64,000 nt of DNA from Microtetraspora fusca (GTDB taxonomy: Bacteria > Actinomycetota > Actinomycetes > Streptosporangiales > Streptosporangiaceae). Below, in pieces: positions 9,157 to 18,377 of the stretch. The stretch lies in NCBI RefSeq assembly GCF_001570365.1, contig NZ_BBYK01000044.1, positions 62,001 to 126,000 of the forward strand, in the 5' to 3' direction. Position numbers and translations under genes: made by a program. Under the pieces are notes generated by a model. It saw nothing but the letters and a program-made list of their open reading frames with translations, did not search any database and was not told the origin of the DNA. Position 1 is the stretch's first letter. Each line of letters opens with the position of its first letter.

Positions 9157-10368
9157 ATGTCCCCCGCCGCACGGCGTCGTGCCGGTGTCGTCATCACCGC
9201 CGTAGCCGTGGCCGTCCTGCTCAGTGCCGCGCCCGCTCTCGCCCACGGGTTCACCTCGACCGTGTACGCCGGCCTCACCTCAACCGAGGCCGGGCACGTC
9301 CGCACCGAGCTCCAACTGGAGTACGACCTGCTCGTCGTCTCGGCCGCCGACAACGCAAAGAATGATCAGCTCTTCCGAGCGGGCACCGCGGCGTTCGAGG
9401 CCGGTGACGCGGCGGAGCAGGCCGCCGCGCTCGACGCCCACGCCGACTCGGTCGTCGCGTACGTGACCGAGCGCTTCGGCGTCACGGCCGGAGGCAAGGC
9501 GTGCACCCCGGTCCGGGACGGCGACTTCACGATCGGGCAGCGCGAGGGTGTCCCGTACGCGCTGTTGACCCTCGACTACCGGTGCCCGGAGTCCGCCGAA
9601 GCGCACGAGGTGCGCAGCGGGCTGTTCCCGGATTCCGAGGGCTATGTACGTGACAGCAAGACGATCGTCACCTACGACCTCGACCTGCAGTCCGGGAGCA
9701 CCGCCCTCGACGCCCAGCATCGGTCGTTCTCCACGCAACAGTCCTGGATCGAGCGGTTCTGGCAGTTCTTCCGGCTCGGGGCCGAGCACCTGCTCGGCGG
9801 ACTCGACCACATCCTGTTCCTGCTGGCGCTCATCGCGGGATCACGCCGCCTGCGCGAGATCGTGCTGGCGGCGACGACCTTCACGCTGGCCCACTCGGTG
9901 ACCTTCATCATCGCCGCCCTCGGCCTCGTGGAGGTGCCCGAGTCGTTCGTCGAGCCCGTCATCGCCCTCTCGATCGCGGTCGTCGCCGGCTGGCATCTGT
10001 GGCAAATCTGGCGACGCCGATCGCATGCCACGGAACTCGCGACGCTCAGCCGCAGTCACCTCAGCCTGGACCGCGCGGGCTGGACGCGGCTCGCGGTGGT
10101 CTTCTGCTTCGGACTCGTGCACGGGCTCGGCTTCGCCTCGGCGCTGGGGATCGATCAGGCCTGGTCGTGGACGCTTCTGTGGTCGCTCCTCGTCTTCAAC
10201 GTGGGTATCGAGGCCGTCCAGTTGGCGATCATCATCGTCGTCTTCCCGCTGCTCGCCCTGCTGCGCCACCGCCGACCGGCCGCGGGGCTGTGGGCGACCG
10301 GGGCGATCGCGGCGGGAGTGTCCGTGATGGGCCTGGTGTGGTTCGTGCAACGAGTTCTCGAAATCTGA
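9157..10368 (+). CDS. HupE/UreJ family membrane protein
   Basis: This 403-residue protein has a signal peptide (about residues 1-30) and an extracytoplasmic domain to about residue 190. A membrane domain of the HupE/UreJ_2 type follows, with the hallmark segments GLDHILFLLALI, TLAHSVTFI, FGLVHGLGFASALG and FNVGIEAVQL. The His residues of these motifs suggest metal (nickel or similar) transport. ATG 9157 follows AAAAGGAG. No hydrogenase or urease genes are in the window, so the transported ion and partner enzyme are unknown. Confidence 0.82.
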   Translation: MSPAARRRAGVVITAVAVAVLLSAAPALAHGFTSTVYAGLTSTEAGHVRTELQLEYDLLVVSAADNAKNDQLFRAGTAAFEAGDAAEQAAALDAHADSVVAYVTERFGVTAGGKACTPVRDGDFTIGQREGVPYALLTLDYRCPESAEAHEVRSGLFPDSEGYVRDSKTIVTYDLDLQSGSTALDAQHRSFSTQQSWIERFWQFFRLGAEHLLGGLDHILFLLALIAGSRRLREIVLAATTFTLAHSVTFIIAALGLVEVPESFVEPVIALSIAVVAGWHLWQIWRRRSHATELATLSRSHLSLDRAGWTRLAVVFCFGLVHGLGFASALGIDQAWSWTLLWSLLVFNVGIEAVQLAIIIVVFPLLALLRHRRPAAGLWATGAIAAGVSVMGLVWFVQRVLEI

Positions 10369-10485
10369 GATCACGTCACAACTTCCGGCGCGCGCAACAG
10401 CCTGCCCACCCGGCGTTCACCTCCACGACACCGCTTTCCGGAATCTTGACAAACCTCCCTAATACCCCCAATTGGATGGAAACAC

Positions 10486-12015
10486 ATGAAGATCGACAAG
10501 GGGACCCAAGGTCCGGGGCGTGTTCTGCGCCGGGTGGCCATGAGCGCCACCGCGGCGGCCATCGGTGTCACCGCGGTGCTCGGCGGCGGCCTGGCGACCG
10601 CGGCCCACGCTGACGGCACGACGCTCACCGGCATCGTCCTCGGCGTGGGCACCAACGAAACGCAGCGCGTCGTGTCGTGGTACTCCTCGGCCGGCACCGC
10701 GCAGGTGGTCCAGGTCGCGCCGACGTCCAAGCTCGTCAACGGCCAGTTCCCCGCCAGCGCCGTCACCTTCCCGGCCACGGTCGCCGCCAACAGCGTCAAC
10801 GGCGGCCACAACGCCCACGCCACGATCGACAGCCTGAAGCAGAACACCTCGTACTCCTACCGTGTCGGTGCCGAGGGCCAGTGGTCCCCGACGTACTCCT
10901 TCACGACCCAGGACTTCAACGGCAACAACCTCGACTTCCTGTTCTTCGGCGACCCGCAGATCGGCTCGTCCGGCAATGTGGCGAAGGACGGTGCCGGGTG
11001 GCTCGACACCCTGGACGTCGCCCTCGCCGCCAACCCGAAGGCCGAGCTGCTGGTCTCGGGTGGCGACCAGGTCGAGACCGCCAACACCGAGACGCAGTGG
11101 GACGCGTTCCTCGCGCCCGCCAAGCTGCGCCAGTACCCGTGGGCCGCCACCATCGGTAACCACGACGTCGGCGGCAAGGCGTACGAGCAGCACTTCTGGA
11201 CGCCGAACACCGACCGTTCCGCGCCGTACTACAACGGCGCCTCGACGACCCGGTCGGGCGGCAACTACTGGTTCAAGTACAAGAACGTGCTGTTCATCGA
11301 CATCAACAGCAACGCCTACGCCAGCGGCTCCGACGCCGCGCACGTCGACTACATCAGCAAGGTCATCAAGGAGCAGGGCGCCGACGCCAAGCACACGGTG
11401 CTCATCTACCACCACGCGATCTACTCTCCGGCCAGCCACGCGAACGACTCCGACAACAAGCAGCGCCGCCAGGACTTCCCGACCGCCTTCTCCAAGCTCG
11501 GCGTCGACCTGGTTCTGCAGGGTCACGACCACAGCTACTCCCGCAGCTACGTGATCAAGAACGGCCAGAAGGCGAACAAGGACGAGCAGCCCGGCGCCGC
11601 CGAGGTCTCCAAGGGTCCGGGCGGCGTCATCTATGTGACGGCGAACTCCGCGTCGGGTTCGAAGTACTACGACCTGACCGCTCCGGACGCCACCAAGGAC
11701 CCGAACTACGGTCCCGACCCGCTGAACCCCAAGAGCCACTGGGCCAACTCGGTCGAGAACCAGGAGCACGTCCGCACCTACGTGAGGGTCCAGGTGCGCG
11801 GCAACAAGCTCGTTGTGGAGAACATCCGCAGCGGCACCTGCGCCGCCCCCAACGCCGCGGTGGAGCTCGGCCAGGTGAAGTGGTGCGGCCCGAACAACGG
11901 CGCCGACGCCGCTCCGGGGGTCGGCTCCAGCGTCGACAAGGTAGTGATCCACACGAACGAGGGCAAGGCCAACGGGAACAAGTCAGCCGCGGCTGACTCC
12001 GGCTGGCTTCAGTAG
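10486..12015 (+). CDS. Secreted purple-acid-phosphatase-like metallophosphoesterase
   Basis: The 509-residue secreted protein begins with a Tat/Sec-like signal peptide to about residue 43 and an N-terminal fibronectin-like domain (about 45-145). A calcineurin-type metallophosphoesterase domain follows. All metal-ligand blocks are visible in order: FFGDPQIG, SGGDQVE, IGNHDVG, YHHAIYSPASH and LQGHDHSYSR. ATG 10486 is preceded by GGA-rich sequence. It probably hydrolyses phosphomonoesters or diesters outside the cell. Phosphate regulation is plausible, but I cannot identify a PHO box with certainty. Confidence 0.87.
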   Translation: MKIDKGTQGPGRVLRRVAMSATAAAIGVTAVLGGGLATAAHADGTTLTGIVLGVGTNETQRVVSWYSSAGTAQVVQVAPTSKLVNGQFPASAVTFPATVAANSVNGGHNAHATIDSLKQNTSYSYRVGAEGQWSPTYSFTTQDFNGNNLDFLFFGDPQIGSSGNVAKDGAGWLDTLDVALAANPKAELLVSGGDQVETANTETQWDAFLAPAKLRQYPWAATIGNHDVGGKAYEQHFWTPNTDRSAPYYNGASTTRSGGNYWFKYKNVLFIDINSNAYASGSDAAHVDYISKVIKEQGADAKHTVLIYHHAIYSPASHANDSDNKQRRQDFPTAFSKLGVDLVLQGHDHSYSRSYVIKNGQKANKDEQPGAAEVSKGPGGVIYVTANSASGSKYYDLTAPDATKDPNYGPDPLNPKSHWANSVENQEHVRTYVRVQVRGNKLVVENIRSGTCAAPNAAVELGQVKWCGPNNGADAAPGVGSSVDKVVIHTNEGKANGNKSAAADSGWLQ

Positions 12016-12165
12016 ACGACCGAGAGTGGTGCCGGGCTCCTCACGCTCACCGCGTTGAGCCGATCCGGCCCGCTCGACCTCGTGGGGTGGGTGCCGTCGG
12101 GCGCCCACCCCACCACAGGTCCTCCATCCCACGCACGCCTTCCAGAACCGCCCAAGGACCATGAG

Positions 12166-13224
12166 ATGCACCCGTCCAGACCGCGTACGTCCACAGCAGC
12201 CGGATCCCTCGCCCAGGCCACCGTCGTGGTGCTGCTCGCCGTGCTCGGCTTCCTCGGAGTGGGAACGGGACCTGCCGCCGCGGCGGACGGCGAGGTCTCC
12301 TGGACGGTCAGGACGGCCTCCAACGACTTCGGGTCCGGCCGTCAGAACTACGGCTACACCCTCGACCCGGGCGGGCAGCTCGAGGACGGTCTCGTGGTCG
12401 TCAACCACGGCACGGCGCCGCTCCGCCTGGCCGTGTACGCCGCCGACGGGTTCACCACCGAGCAGGGCCGGCTCGACCTGGCCGCCAAGGACGCGAAGTC
12501 GACCGGGGTGGGTGCGTGGGTCCACACGGACCGGTCCGACGTGACCGTCCCACCCGGTAAGTCGGTCGAGGTGCCGTTCACCGTCGCTCTTCCGGACAGC
12601 GCCGCGCCCGGCGAATACATGGGCGGCATCGTCACCTCGCCGGCGCAGGCCGGCGAAGCGGACGGGATCGATGGGGACCGGCGTCTCGGCATCCGGATCC
12701 GCCTGCGCGTGGGGGGAGAGCTCAAGCCGAGCCTCTCGGTAGAGGAGCTGAACGTGCGCTACTCGGGCACGCCCAACCCCTTCGGGAAGGGCGATGCCAC
12801 CGTCACATACACGATCCACAACACGGGCAACGCCATCCTCTCCGCTCGGCAGGCGGTGTCCGTTTCCGGCCTCTTCGGGCGCTCGGACGGCCAGGCGGGG
12901 GAGATCGACGATTCGCCCCAGTTGCTCCCGGGCGACACCTGGAAGGTCTCCGTGCCGATACACGGAGTGGTTCCCGCGCTGAGACTGACGGGGACGGTCA
13001 CCCTCGTCCCGCTGCTCACCGACGCGGCGGGCTCGGTCGCCCCGCTCGCCGACGTTGAGAACACCACGCACGCCTGGACCGTCCCCTGGGCACTGCTGCT
13101 CTTCCTCATCGTCCTTTGCGGCCTCGTCGTCGCGGCTCTGGCCTCCCGCCGCCGTCGGACCAAGCTCCGCGTCCAGGAGGGTGTCGAGCACCCGCTCCGC
13201 GAGCGGGAGACCTCCGACCGGTAG
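12166..13224 (+). CDS. DUF916-like (WxL-binding) surface protein
   Basis: A 352-residue protein with a signal peptide (to about residue 42), an Ig-like extracellular region, one C-terminal transmembrane helix (about 305-330, PWALLLFLIVLCGLVVAALA) and a basic cytoplasmic tail. The first 170 residues (ASNDFGSGRQNYGYTLDPGG, VNHGTAPLRLAVYAADGF) resemble DUF916, the peptidoglycan-binding component of WxL-type surface systems. ATG 12166 has AAGGA 8 bases upstream. It follows the secreted phosphatase gene on the same strand. A role in cell-envelope display is inferred. Confidence 0.75.
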   Translation: MHPSRPRTSTAAGSLAQATVVVLLAVLGFLGVGTGPAAAADGEVSWTVRTASNDFGSGRQNYGYTLDPGGQLEDGLVVVNHGTAPLRLAVYAADGFTTEQGRLDLAAKDAKSTGVGAWVHTDRSDVTVPPGKSVEVPFTVALPDSAAPGEYMGGIVTSPAQAGEADGIDGDRRLGIRIRLRVGGELKPSLSVEELNVRYSGTPNPFGKGDATVTYTIHNTGNAILSARQAVSVSGLFGRSDGQAGEIDDSPQLLPGDTWKVSVPIHGVVPALRLTGTVTLVPLLTDAAGSVAPLADVENTTHAWTVPWALLLFLIVLCGLVVAALASRRRRTKLRVQEGVEHPLRERETSDR

Positions 13225-13302
13225 CCGTTCGGATCCACGGCGTGCCTCCAGCTCAGCGGACCGGGCATCACCCTGGGCCCGGCACGGCGCACCGGTTGGG
13301 AG

Positions 13303-15006
13303 TCAGCCGGCCGTGGCGCGCCGGCAGCGGGCCAGTGCCGCACGCAGGTCGCGTCGCAGTGCCCGGTCCAGGCCGGGCTGGGCGAGGGCGTCGGCGAAGT
13401 CGCGGGCGGCCTCGTCCCACCGCTCCAACCGCATCAGGGCCGTACCCCGGTTGTAACGGGGCACCGGCGCCGGCGACAGCGCCACCGCCCGGTCCAGGTC
13501 GGCCACGGCGGCGGCCACGTCGCCGCGTTCGAACCGGACGGCGGCCCGGTTCGTCCATGCCTCGACCAGCTCCGGATCCCCGGCCAGGGCCCGGGTGAGC
13601 AGCTCGTCGGCTTCGGCGAGGCCGCCGCGCTCCGAGCGGATCAGCCCGAGGGTGCACAGCAGCGCGGGCTCCTGCGGGGCCAGCGCCAGCCCGGCTCGCG
13701 CGCCCTCCTCGGCCGCGTCGAGCGCGCCGCGCTCCACCTGCAGGTTGACCAGGGCGATCCGAGCGTCGAGGTGCCCGGGGTCGATGGCGAGCACCCGCTC
13801 CAGGTCGTTTCGCGCCGACTCCGGTCGGCCCCGCTCCTGCTGGAGCACGGCGCGGTTGTAGTACGCCTCGGGCAGGTGCGGTCCGAGGCGGATCGCGGTG
13901 TCATAGTCCTTGATCGCGGCCTGGGAGCGACCCGCCGCCCGGTGCAGGGCGGCCCGGTCCACGTAGTACTCACAGTTGTCGGGGTCGTGTGCGATCACCG
14001 TGTCGAGGTCGGCCAGGGCCTGTTCCGGGTCGCCCAGGGCCAGATGCACCTGTGCCCGGTTGTGGCGTAACCGAGCCAGATCCTGCGGACGCTCGCCGGG
14101 AGCGAGCACCGCCGTCAGTCGGGCCAGCCCGTCGTCGATCAGCCGCAGCGCGCGGGCAGGCTCACCCTCCCTGCTGTCCAGCAGCGCCAGACCCTGCTCG
14201 TAGAAGACGGTGGACAGCACCCGCTGCCGCGGGTCGTCCAGTCCGGCGGCGAGGTGGAGCGCCTGTTCCAGCCAGTGCCGCGCCTGCGCCTGGTCCTGCT
14301 CGGCCGCCGGCAGGTGCCTGGCGTACAGCATGGCGGTGGCGTACGCGGCCGACATGGTGATCTTGGGGTCGTCAGTGGCGGCGCGCGCCTCGTGGTAGAG
14401 GTCGAGAGCCTCGGCGGCGCGGTCCAGCGCCGCGAGGGCGGTGGCCAGGCCGGTGGTGAACGCCCACCAGTGCCGCAGATCGCCCTCCGGCGTCACCATG
14501 GCGCGCCCGCGCGAGGCGACTCGGGCCGCGTGGTGGTAGAAGCCGCGGGCCAGGCTGTCGCCCAGGGCCGTGCGTATCGCCTCCGGCGTCGGGTCGGCCG
14601 CCACCGGCTCGCGGGCGCCGCCGTCGCGCAGGTCCAGGCGCAACGGGGACGATCCGACCCGGCGGGTCAGCGCGTCCAGCAGTTCGCGGGTGGTCTCGTC
14701 GGCATCGGCCACGTGGTCGAACCGCACGGTGACCGGGTGCCGGAGCGTGTCCGCCCAGGCCCCTGCGAACTCGGCGGCGCCGTACGCCAGACAGGCGGTG
14801 CGCCGGGCGGGATGGAACCGGATCGGCTCCTCCTCAGCCGCCGGTCGCGCCACGGGGTCGAGCCAGGGGGCGATGGCGTACAGCTCGACCTTGTGGCGGG
14901 ACGCCAGACGGGGACGGTCGGCGGCGATCCGGCCGAGAAAAGCCGCGACCCCGGCGTACGGCCCGTGGTCGCGATGGCAGTCGTACCCGCTGTGCTCGTC
15001 GGTCAC
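13303..15006 (-). CDS. TPR-repeat protein downstream of a Trp-rich peptide gene
   Basis: A large protein built mostly of tetratricopeptide repeats. An N-terminal helical/alpha-beta domain (about the first 160 residues) is followed by at least eight TPR units, for example NRAQVHLALGDPEQALADLD, YNRAVLQQERGRPESARNDL and YNRGTALMRLERWDEAARDF. There is no helix-turn-helix, signal peptide or kinase motif. I prefer GTG at 15006 (567 residues). A GTG at 15096 is also in frame and would make the gene overlap the peptide gene at 15062-15145, implying translational coupling. TPR proteins of this type bind peptides or proteins; a link to the adjacent small peptide is inference. Confidence 0.8.
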   Translation of the reverse strand: MTDEHSGYDCHRDHGPYAGVAAFLGRIAADRPRLASRHKVELYAIAPWLDPVARPAAEEEPIRFHPARRTACLAYGAAEFAGAWADTLRHPVTVRFDHVADADETTRELLDALTRRVGSSPLRLDLRDGGAREPVAADPTPEAIRTALGDSLARGFYHHAARVASRGRAMVTPEGDLRHWWAFTTGLATALAALDRAAEALDLYHEARAATDDPKITMSAAYATAMLYARHLPAAEQDQAQARHWLEQALHLAAGLDDPRQRVLSTVFYEQGLALLDSREGEPARALRLIDDGLARLTAVLAPGERPQDLARLRHNRAQVHLALGDPEQALADLDTVIAHDPDNCEYYVDRAALHRAAGRSQAAIKDYDTAIRLGPHLPEAYYNRAVLQQERGRPESARNDLERVLAIDPGHLDARIALVNLQVERGALDAAEEGARAGLALAPQEPALLCTLGLIRSERGGLAEADELLTRALAGDPELVEAWTNRAAVRFERGDVAAAVADLDRAVALSPAPVPRYNRGTALMRLERWDEAARDFADALAQPGLDRALRRDLRAALARCRRATAG

Positions 15007-15061
15007 GGTCGGGCCGATCGCCGCAGGGGCGGGCGCCCGGGAGCGCCCGCCGTGCCGGCAA

Positions 15062-15145
15062 CTACCAGCACCACTCGATCCAGAGACGACGGGCACCGGA
15101 CAGCAGGCGCAGCCCGGCCTTGCGACGGACGGTCATCTTCCTCAT
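15062..15145 (-). CDS. 27-residue Trp-rich peptide, possible RiPP precursor or leader peptide
   Basis: An overlooked small gene: ATG at 15145 is preceded by GGAGG with a 5-6 base gap and the frame closes with TAG at 15062. The peptide begins MRKMTVRRKAGLRLLSG and ends ARR-LWIEWCW, so a strongly basic N-terminal half is followed by seven residues holding three Trp and one Cys. No signal peptide is present. Its stop overlaps the longest possible frame of the TPR gene, so the two are probably cotranscribed. It could be a precursor whose aromatic tail is cross-linked, a signalling peptide, or a Trp-codon attenuator leader. No P450, radical-SAM or cyclase gene is adjacent. Confidence 0.6.
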   Translation of the reverse strand: MRKMTVRRKAGLRLLSGARRLWIEWCW

Positions 15146-15286
15146 GAGCACCTCCGCTTGATCCACTTCAGGACTGGCCCGAGCATAATCCGACACAACG
15201 GAAATAAATAGACACCTTTCACTTACGTCAGGCCATGCTCATGCGGACGGGATGCGTCTGCGGGCAGGCGCGGACGCCGGATCTGG

Positions 15287-15882
15287 TCAGCCGTCGTCCA
15301 GAGTGAGCAGGCCGCGCCGGAAGGCGACGGCGACAGCGGCCGCCCGGTCGTTGACGCCGAGCTTTGTGTAGATGTGCAGCACGTGGCTCTTCACCGTGGC
15401 CTCACTGATGAACAGGCGCGCGGCGGCTTCGCGGTTGGTGGCGCCCTCGGCGATGAGGTGGAGGACCTCCAGTTCCCGGGCGCTCAGCGGGTCGGCGGGC
15501 GCGCGGACCTGGCCGAGAAGACGGGTGGCGACCGACGGGGACAGCACGGCTTCGCCCCGCGCCGCCGTACGGACGGCACGGATGAGCTCGTCCCGGCCGG
15601 TGTCCTTGAGGAGGTAGCCGGTGGCGCCGGCCTCGACGGCGGGCAGGACGTCCCTGTCGGTGCCGTACGTGGTGAGGATGAGGACGCGGGCCGCGACGCC
15701 CAGCCTGGCGAGTTCCTTGATGGCCGCGACGCCGTCCATCCTGGGCATGCGGAGGTCCATGAGGATCACGTCGGGGTTCAGCGCCCGCGCGAGTTCGACG
15801 GCCTGGGCGCCGTCCCCGGCCTCGCCGAGCACCTCGAAGTCCGGGGTCGATGACTGCCATGGCTCAAGCATCTTTCGCCTGC
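15287..15882 (-). pseudogene. NarL/FixJ-type response regulator lacking its N-terminus
   Basis: From about 15850 leftward the frame encodes most of a LuxR-type response regulator. It has the phosphoacceptor block DVILMDLRMPRMDG, the receiver end LKDTGRDELIRAV and a complete C-terminal HTH (LSARELEVLHLIAEGATNRE, then LFISEATVKSHVLHIYTKLG). The first 30 or so receiver residues, carrying the acidic Asp pair and first helix, are absent. The frame opens upstream into unrelated sequence, and the best in-frame ATG (15871) gives MLEPWQSSTPDFEVLGEAG. No histidine kinase precedes it, as expected if a deletion removed the kinase and the start of this gene. The HTH could still be expressed. Confidence 0.7.
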
Positions 15883-15971
15883 GCCCGGGGCGAATCGATC
15901 TGCCGGCCATACTCGTCCGCGAATGCTGCTGACCCGAAAATCCACCGTTCGGTGGATGCCGCCGAAGAGCC

Positions 15972-16100
15972 CTACGAGGCAGGCGGCGGTTCCAGAAGGT
16001 CGACGTTGACACCGGGACCACGGCGTTCGGCTTCCTGGTAGGCGAGCCAGGCCAGGGCGAGGTCCTGACAGAGGAAGCAGCGCAGGCGGATGCCGGTCAG
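15972..16100 (-). pseudogene. Fragment of a small CxxC protein
   Basis: About 40 codons in a minus-strand frame read RLRCFLCQDLALAWLAYQEA and then continue to a stop at 15972. The sequence looks coding (CxxC followed by an amphipathic helix). However, no ATG, GTG or TTG with a ribosome-binding site precedes it, and the frame begins at the end of the response regulator gene. It is probably a remnant left when the adjacent response-regulator region was deleted. Function unknown. Confidence 0.35.
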
Positions 16101-16741
16101 GTAAGACCTGCGTCGTGAGCGAGGAGCGCGATCTGGGTGCGGTTGTCCAGGCCGAGCTTGGTCAGGATGCTGGAGACGTGGGCTTTCACGGTCGTGATGC
16201 CCATGACGAGATCGGCGGCGATGTCGGCGTTCGTCCTGCCCCGGGCGATCGCCAGCGCCACCTCGTGTTCGCGCGGGGTGAGTGCGGCCAACGCGGCGCG
16301 AGCACGCTCGTAGGCGCCGGCCTGGGCGACTGTTCGATCCATCAACCGCCGGGTGATGCGCGGGGACAGAATCGGGTCTCCCGCGGCGACCCGGGTGATC
16401 GCTTCCACGATCTGCGGCGGCGAGGTGTCCTTGAGCAGGAACCCGGCGGCGCCTGCGCGGAGCGCGTGCAGGACGTTCTCATCCGTGTCGAACGTGGTCA
16501 GCACGATCACCTCGGGCGGCCGGGCGCGGGCACGCAGTCGGCGGGTGGCGGTGATGCCGTCCACGCGGGGCATCCGCAGGTCCATCAGGACGACGTCGGG
16601 GGCGTGGGCGTCGGTGGCGGTGATGGCCTCCTGGCCGTCCGCCGCCTCGGCGACGACGGTGATGCCGGCGGCGCCGTCGAGCATCATGGACAGCCCGGCG
16701 CGGACCAGGGCGTCGTCGTCGACAAGTAGCACGCGGATCAC
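16097..16741 (-). CDS. NarL/FixJ family response regulator
   Basis: A complete 214-residue response regulator. The receiver has acidic Asp8-Asp10 in VLLVDDD, phosphoacceptor Asp54 in VLMDLRMP and a LuxR-type HTH at the C-terminus (LTPREHEVALAIARGRTNAD, then MGITTVKAHVSSILTKLG). I choose GTG 16741, which overlaps the kinase stop by four bases (GTGA); an ATG at 16750 is the alternative. It is the cognate partner of the histidine kinase encoded immediately upstream. The pair likely controls the exporter operon (DUF6069-like plus ABC genes) transcribed divergently from 18000. Confidence 0.9.
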   Translation of the reverse strand: MIRVLLVDDDALVRAGLSMMLDGAAGITVVAEAADGQEAITATDAHAPDVVLMDLRMPRVDGITATRRLRARARPPEVIVLTTFDTDENVLHALRAGAAGFLLKDTSPPQIVEAITRVAAGDPILSPRITRRLMDRTVAQAGAYERARAALAALTPREHEVALAIARGRTNADIAADLVMGITTVKAHVSSILTKLGLDNRTQIALLAHDAGLT

Positions 16742-17868
16742 GCCGGCCATGGTAGCCAGGCCTGGAGCCGGAACTCTCCGTCGGTGGTGTGGTGGTCCAG
16801 TTGCCCGCCGGCCAGCCGTACCCGCTCGGTGAGCCCGACCAGGCCGAGCCCGCTGCCCGGCGCGAGGGGGGCGGCGTCCGCCGGGGGCAGCGGGTTGCGG
16901 ACGTCGATCAGCAAGGGTGTGCCGGGAGCGCCGCGCAGCAGCACCTCGACCTGCCGGCCCGGGGCGTGCTTGCGGGCGTTGGTCAGGCCCTCCTGCACGA
17001 CGCGGTACGCGGTCCAGGACACGGCCGCCGGCAGGGCGGCGACGTCGGTGGCCTCCTCGCGCAGCCGTACCGACTGGCCCGCCTGCCGTACGTCGGCGAT
17101 CAGGCCGGCCAGGTCGGCCAGGCCCGGCCGGGGTTCCAGCTCGTCCACTTCGTCGTCCTGCTCGTGCAGCAGGTTGATCACCTGGCGCAATTCCTCCAGC
17201 GCCTGGTGCACACCGGCGCGGACCACCCCGGCGGCGCGGGCGAGCTGGTCGGGAGAGGAGTCGGGGCGGTATTCCAGTGCCCCGGCATGCGTGGCCACCA
17301 GAGACAGGCGGTGGGCCAGCACATCGTGCATCTCTCTGGCGAGCCGGCGGCGTTCGGCCATGCGGGCCTCGGCCACCTGCCTGCCTTGTTCGGCCTCGGC
17401 GCGGTGGGCGCGTTCGCGCAGGGAGATGAGCAGGGCGCGGCGGGAGCGGGTCAGCGCACCCCAGCCGAGGAGCGCTCCGTAGGAGGCACAGATCAGCAGC
17501 AGCCACCAGCCGAGGGAGATACCGGAGTTCGGTCGCCACAGCCCCTGGACGACGTGTGCCGCCATGCCTGCGGCGGCCACCGCGGCTGCGACGGGGAAGC
17601 GCCTGCGCTGGGCCACCTGCAGCGCCCCCATCGACGCCGCCGGCGTGGCCACTGGAGAGAGCGTGGCAAGGAGGGTGGCGGCCAGTGCCCCGGAGGTCGG
17701 CCACCGCAGCTGGGCGAGCGCGGCGACCATGCTCACCGCCGCGACCGCGATGTCCAGCCCCCACGTGGGCCGGCCGGCCTGGGCCCACAGCGCCACCGCG
17801 GTCAGCGCGCCCATCCCGAGGACCACGCCGGCCACCGCGACCACGTACGGAGGCTGGATCTTGCTCAT
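16738..17868 (-). CDS. NarL-type sensor histidine kinase
   Basis: The 376-residue kinase has four to five membrane helices in its first 135 residues and little periplasmic sequence. A HisKA_3 dimerisation domain follows with phospho-acceptor His181 (REMHDVLAHRLSLVATHAG), then a HATPase_c domain with GSGLGLVGLTERV near residue 340. The membrane-buried sensor suggests detection of a membrane or cell-envelope signal. It is cotranscribed with the response regulator gene, which starts on its stop codon. The start is ATG 17868, leaving 131 bp to the divergent gene at 18000. Confidence 0.9.
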   Translation of the reverse strand: MSKIQPPYVVAVAGVVLGMGALTAVALWAQAGRPTWGLDIAVAAVSMVAALAQLRWPTSGALAATLLATLSPVATPAASMGALQVAQRRRFPVAAAVAAAGMAAHVVQGLWRPNSGISLGWWLLLICASYGALLGWGALTRSRRALLISLRERAHRAEAEQGRQVAEARMAERRRLAREMHDVLAHRLSLVATHAGALEYRPDSSPDQLARAAGVVRAGVHQALEELRQVINLLHEQDDEVDELEPRPGLADLAGLIADVRQAGQSVRLREEATDVAALPAAVSWTAYRVVQEGLTNARKHAPGRQVEVLLRGAPGTPLLIDVRNPLPPADAAPLAPGSGLGLVGLTERVRLAGGQLDHHTTDGEFRLQAWLPWPA

Positions 17869-17999
17869 CGGCCCAGGTTAGTCGGCGGTACGGCGGAGCC
17901 ATCACCTACCAAAGTCGGACCCGTACCCCACAGGGGAAGGACAGGGCGCGACCTCGCGCCCGATGTGGCAGACCGGGCCGGCGGGCGAAGCTGACCGAC

Positions 18000-18377
18000 A
18001 TGAACATCTCCGTCAAAAGACTCCTGCTCACTGTGATCGGCGCACCCGCGGCCGCCCTGGCCGTCTGGGCCCTGGCGGTTCCGGTGGCCGGAACGACGCT
18101 GACCGCGCGGATGGGCGACAGCACGCAGCCGGTGGGGCCGGTACTGGTCGTGGTGACGAGCCTGCTGGCCGGGCTGGCGGGCTGGGGGCTGTTGGCCGTT
18201 CTGGAGCGATTCGCGTCCCGGCCCGGCCGGACCTGGACGATCGTCGCCCTGATCGTGCTCGCCCTGTCCCTGTTCGGCCCGGTCGGCAACGCCGTCGGTA
18301 TCGCCGCGACGCTGGTGCTGCTCCTGCTGCACCTGGTCGTCGGCGCCGTGCTCGTTCTGGGGCTGGCCCGGCGATGA
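18000..18377 (+). CDS. DUF6069-like small membrane protein
   Basis: A 125-residue protein with four predicted membrane helices, beginning MNISVKRLLLTVIGAPAAAL. It resembles small four-helix actinobacterial membrane proteins of the DUF6069 type found next to two-component systems; the family name is from recall, so moderate certainty. It is divergent from the histidine kinase and 174 bp upstream of the ABC exporter genes on the same strand. Function unknown. Confidence 0.65.
   Translation: MNISVKRLLLTVIGAPAAALAVWALAVPVAGTTLTARMGDSTQPVGPVLVVVTSLLAGLAGWGLLAVLERFASRPGRTWTIVALIVLALSLFGPVGNAVGIAATLVLLLLHLVVGAVLVLGLARR

Noticed and set aside
15062-15145. Trp-rich peptide as a classical trp-operon leader
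   Set aside because: No tryptophan biosynthesis gene follows, so I do not adopt this, though an attenuator role cannot be excluded.
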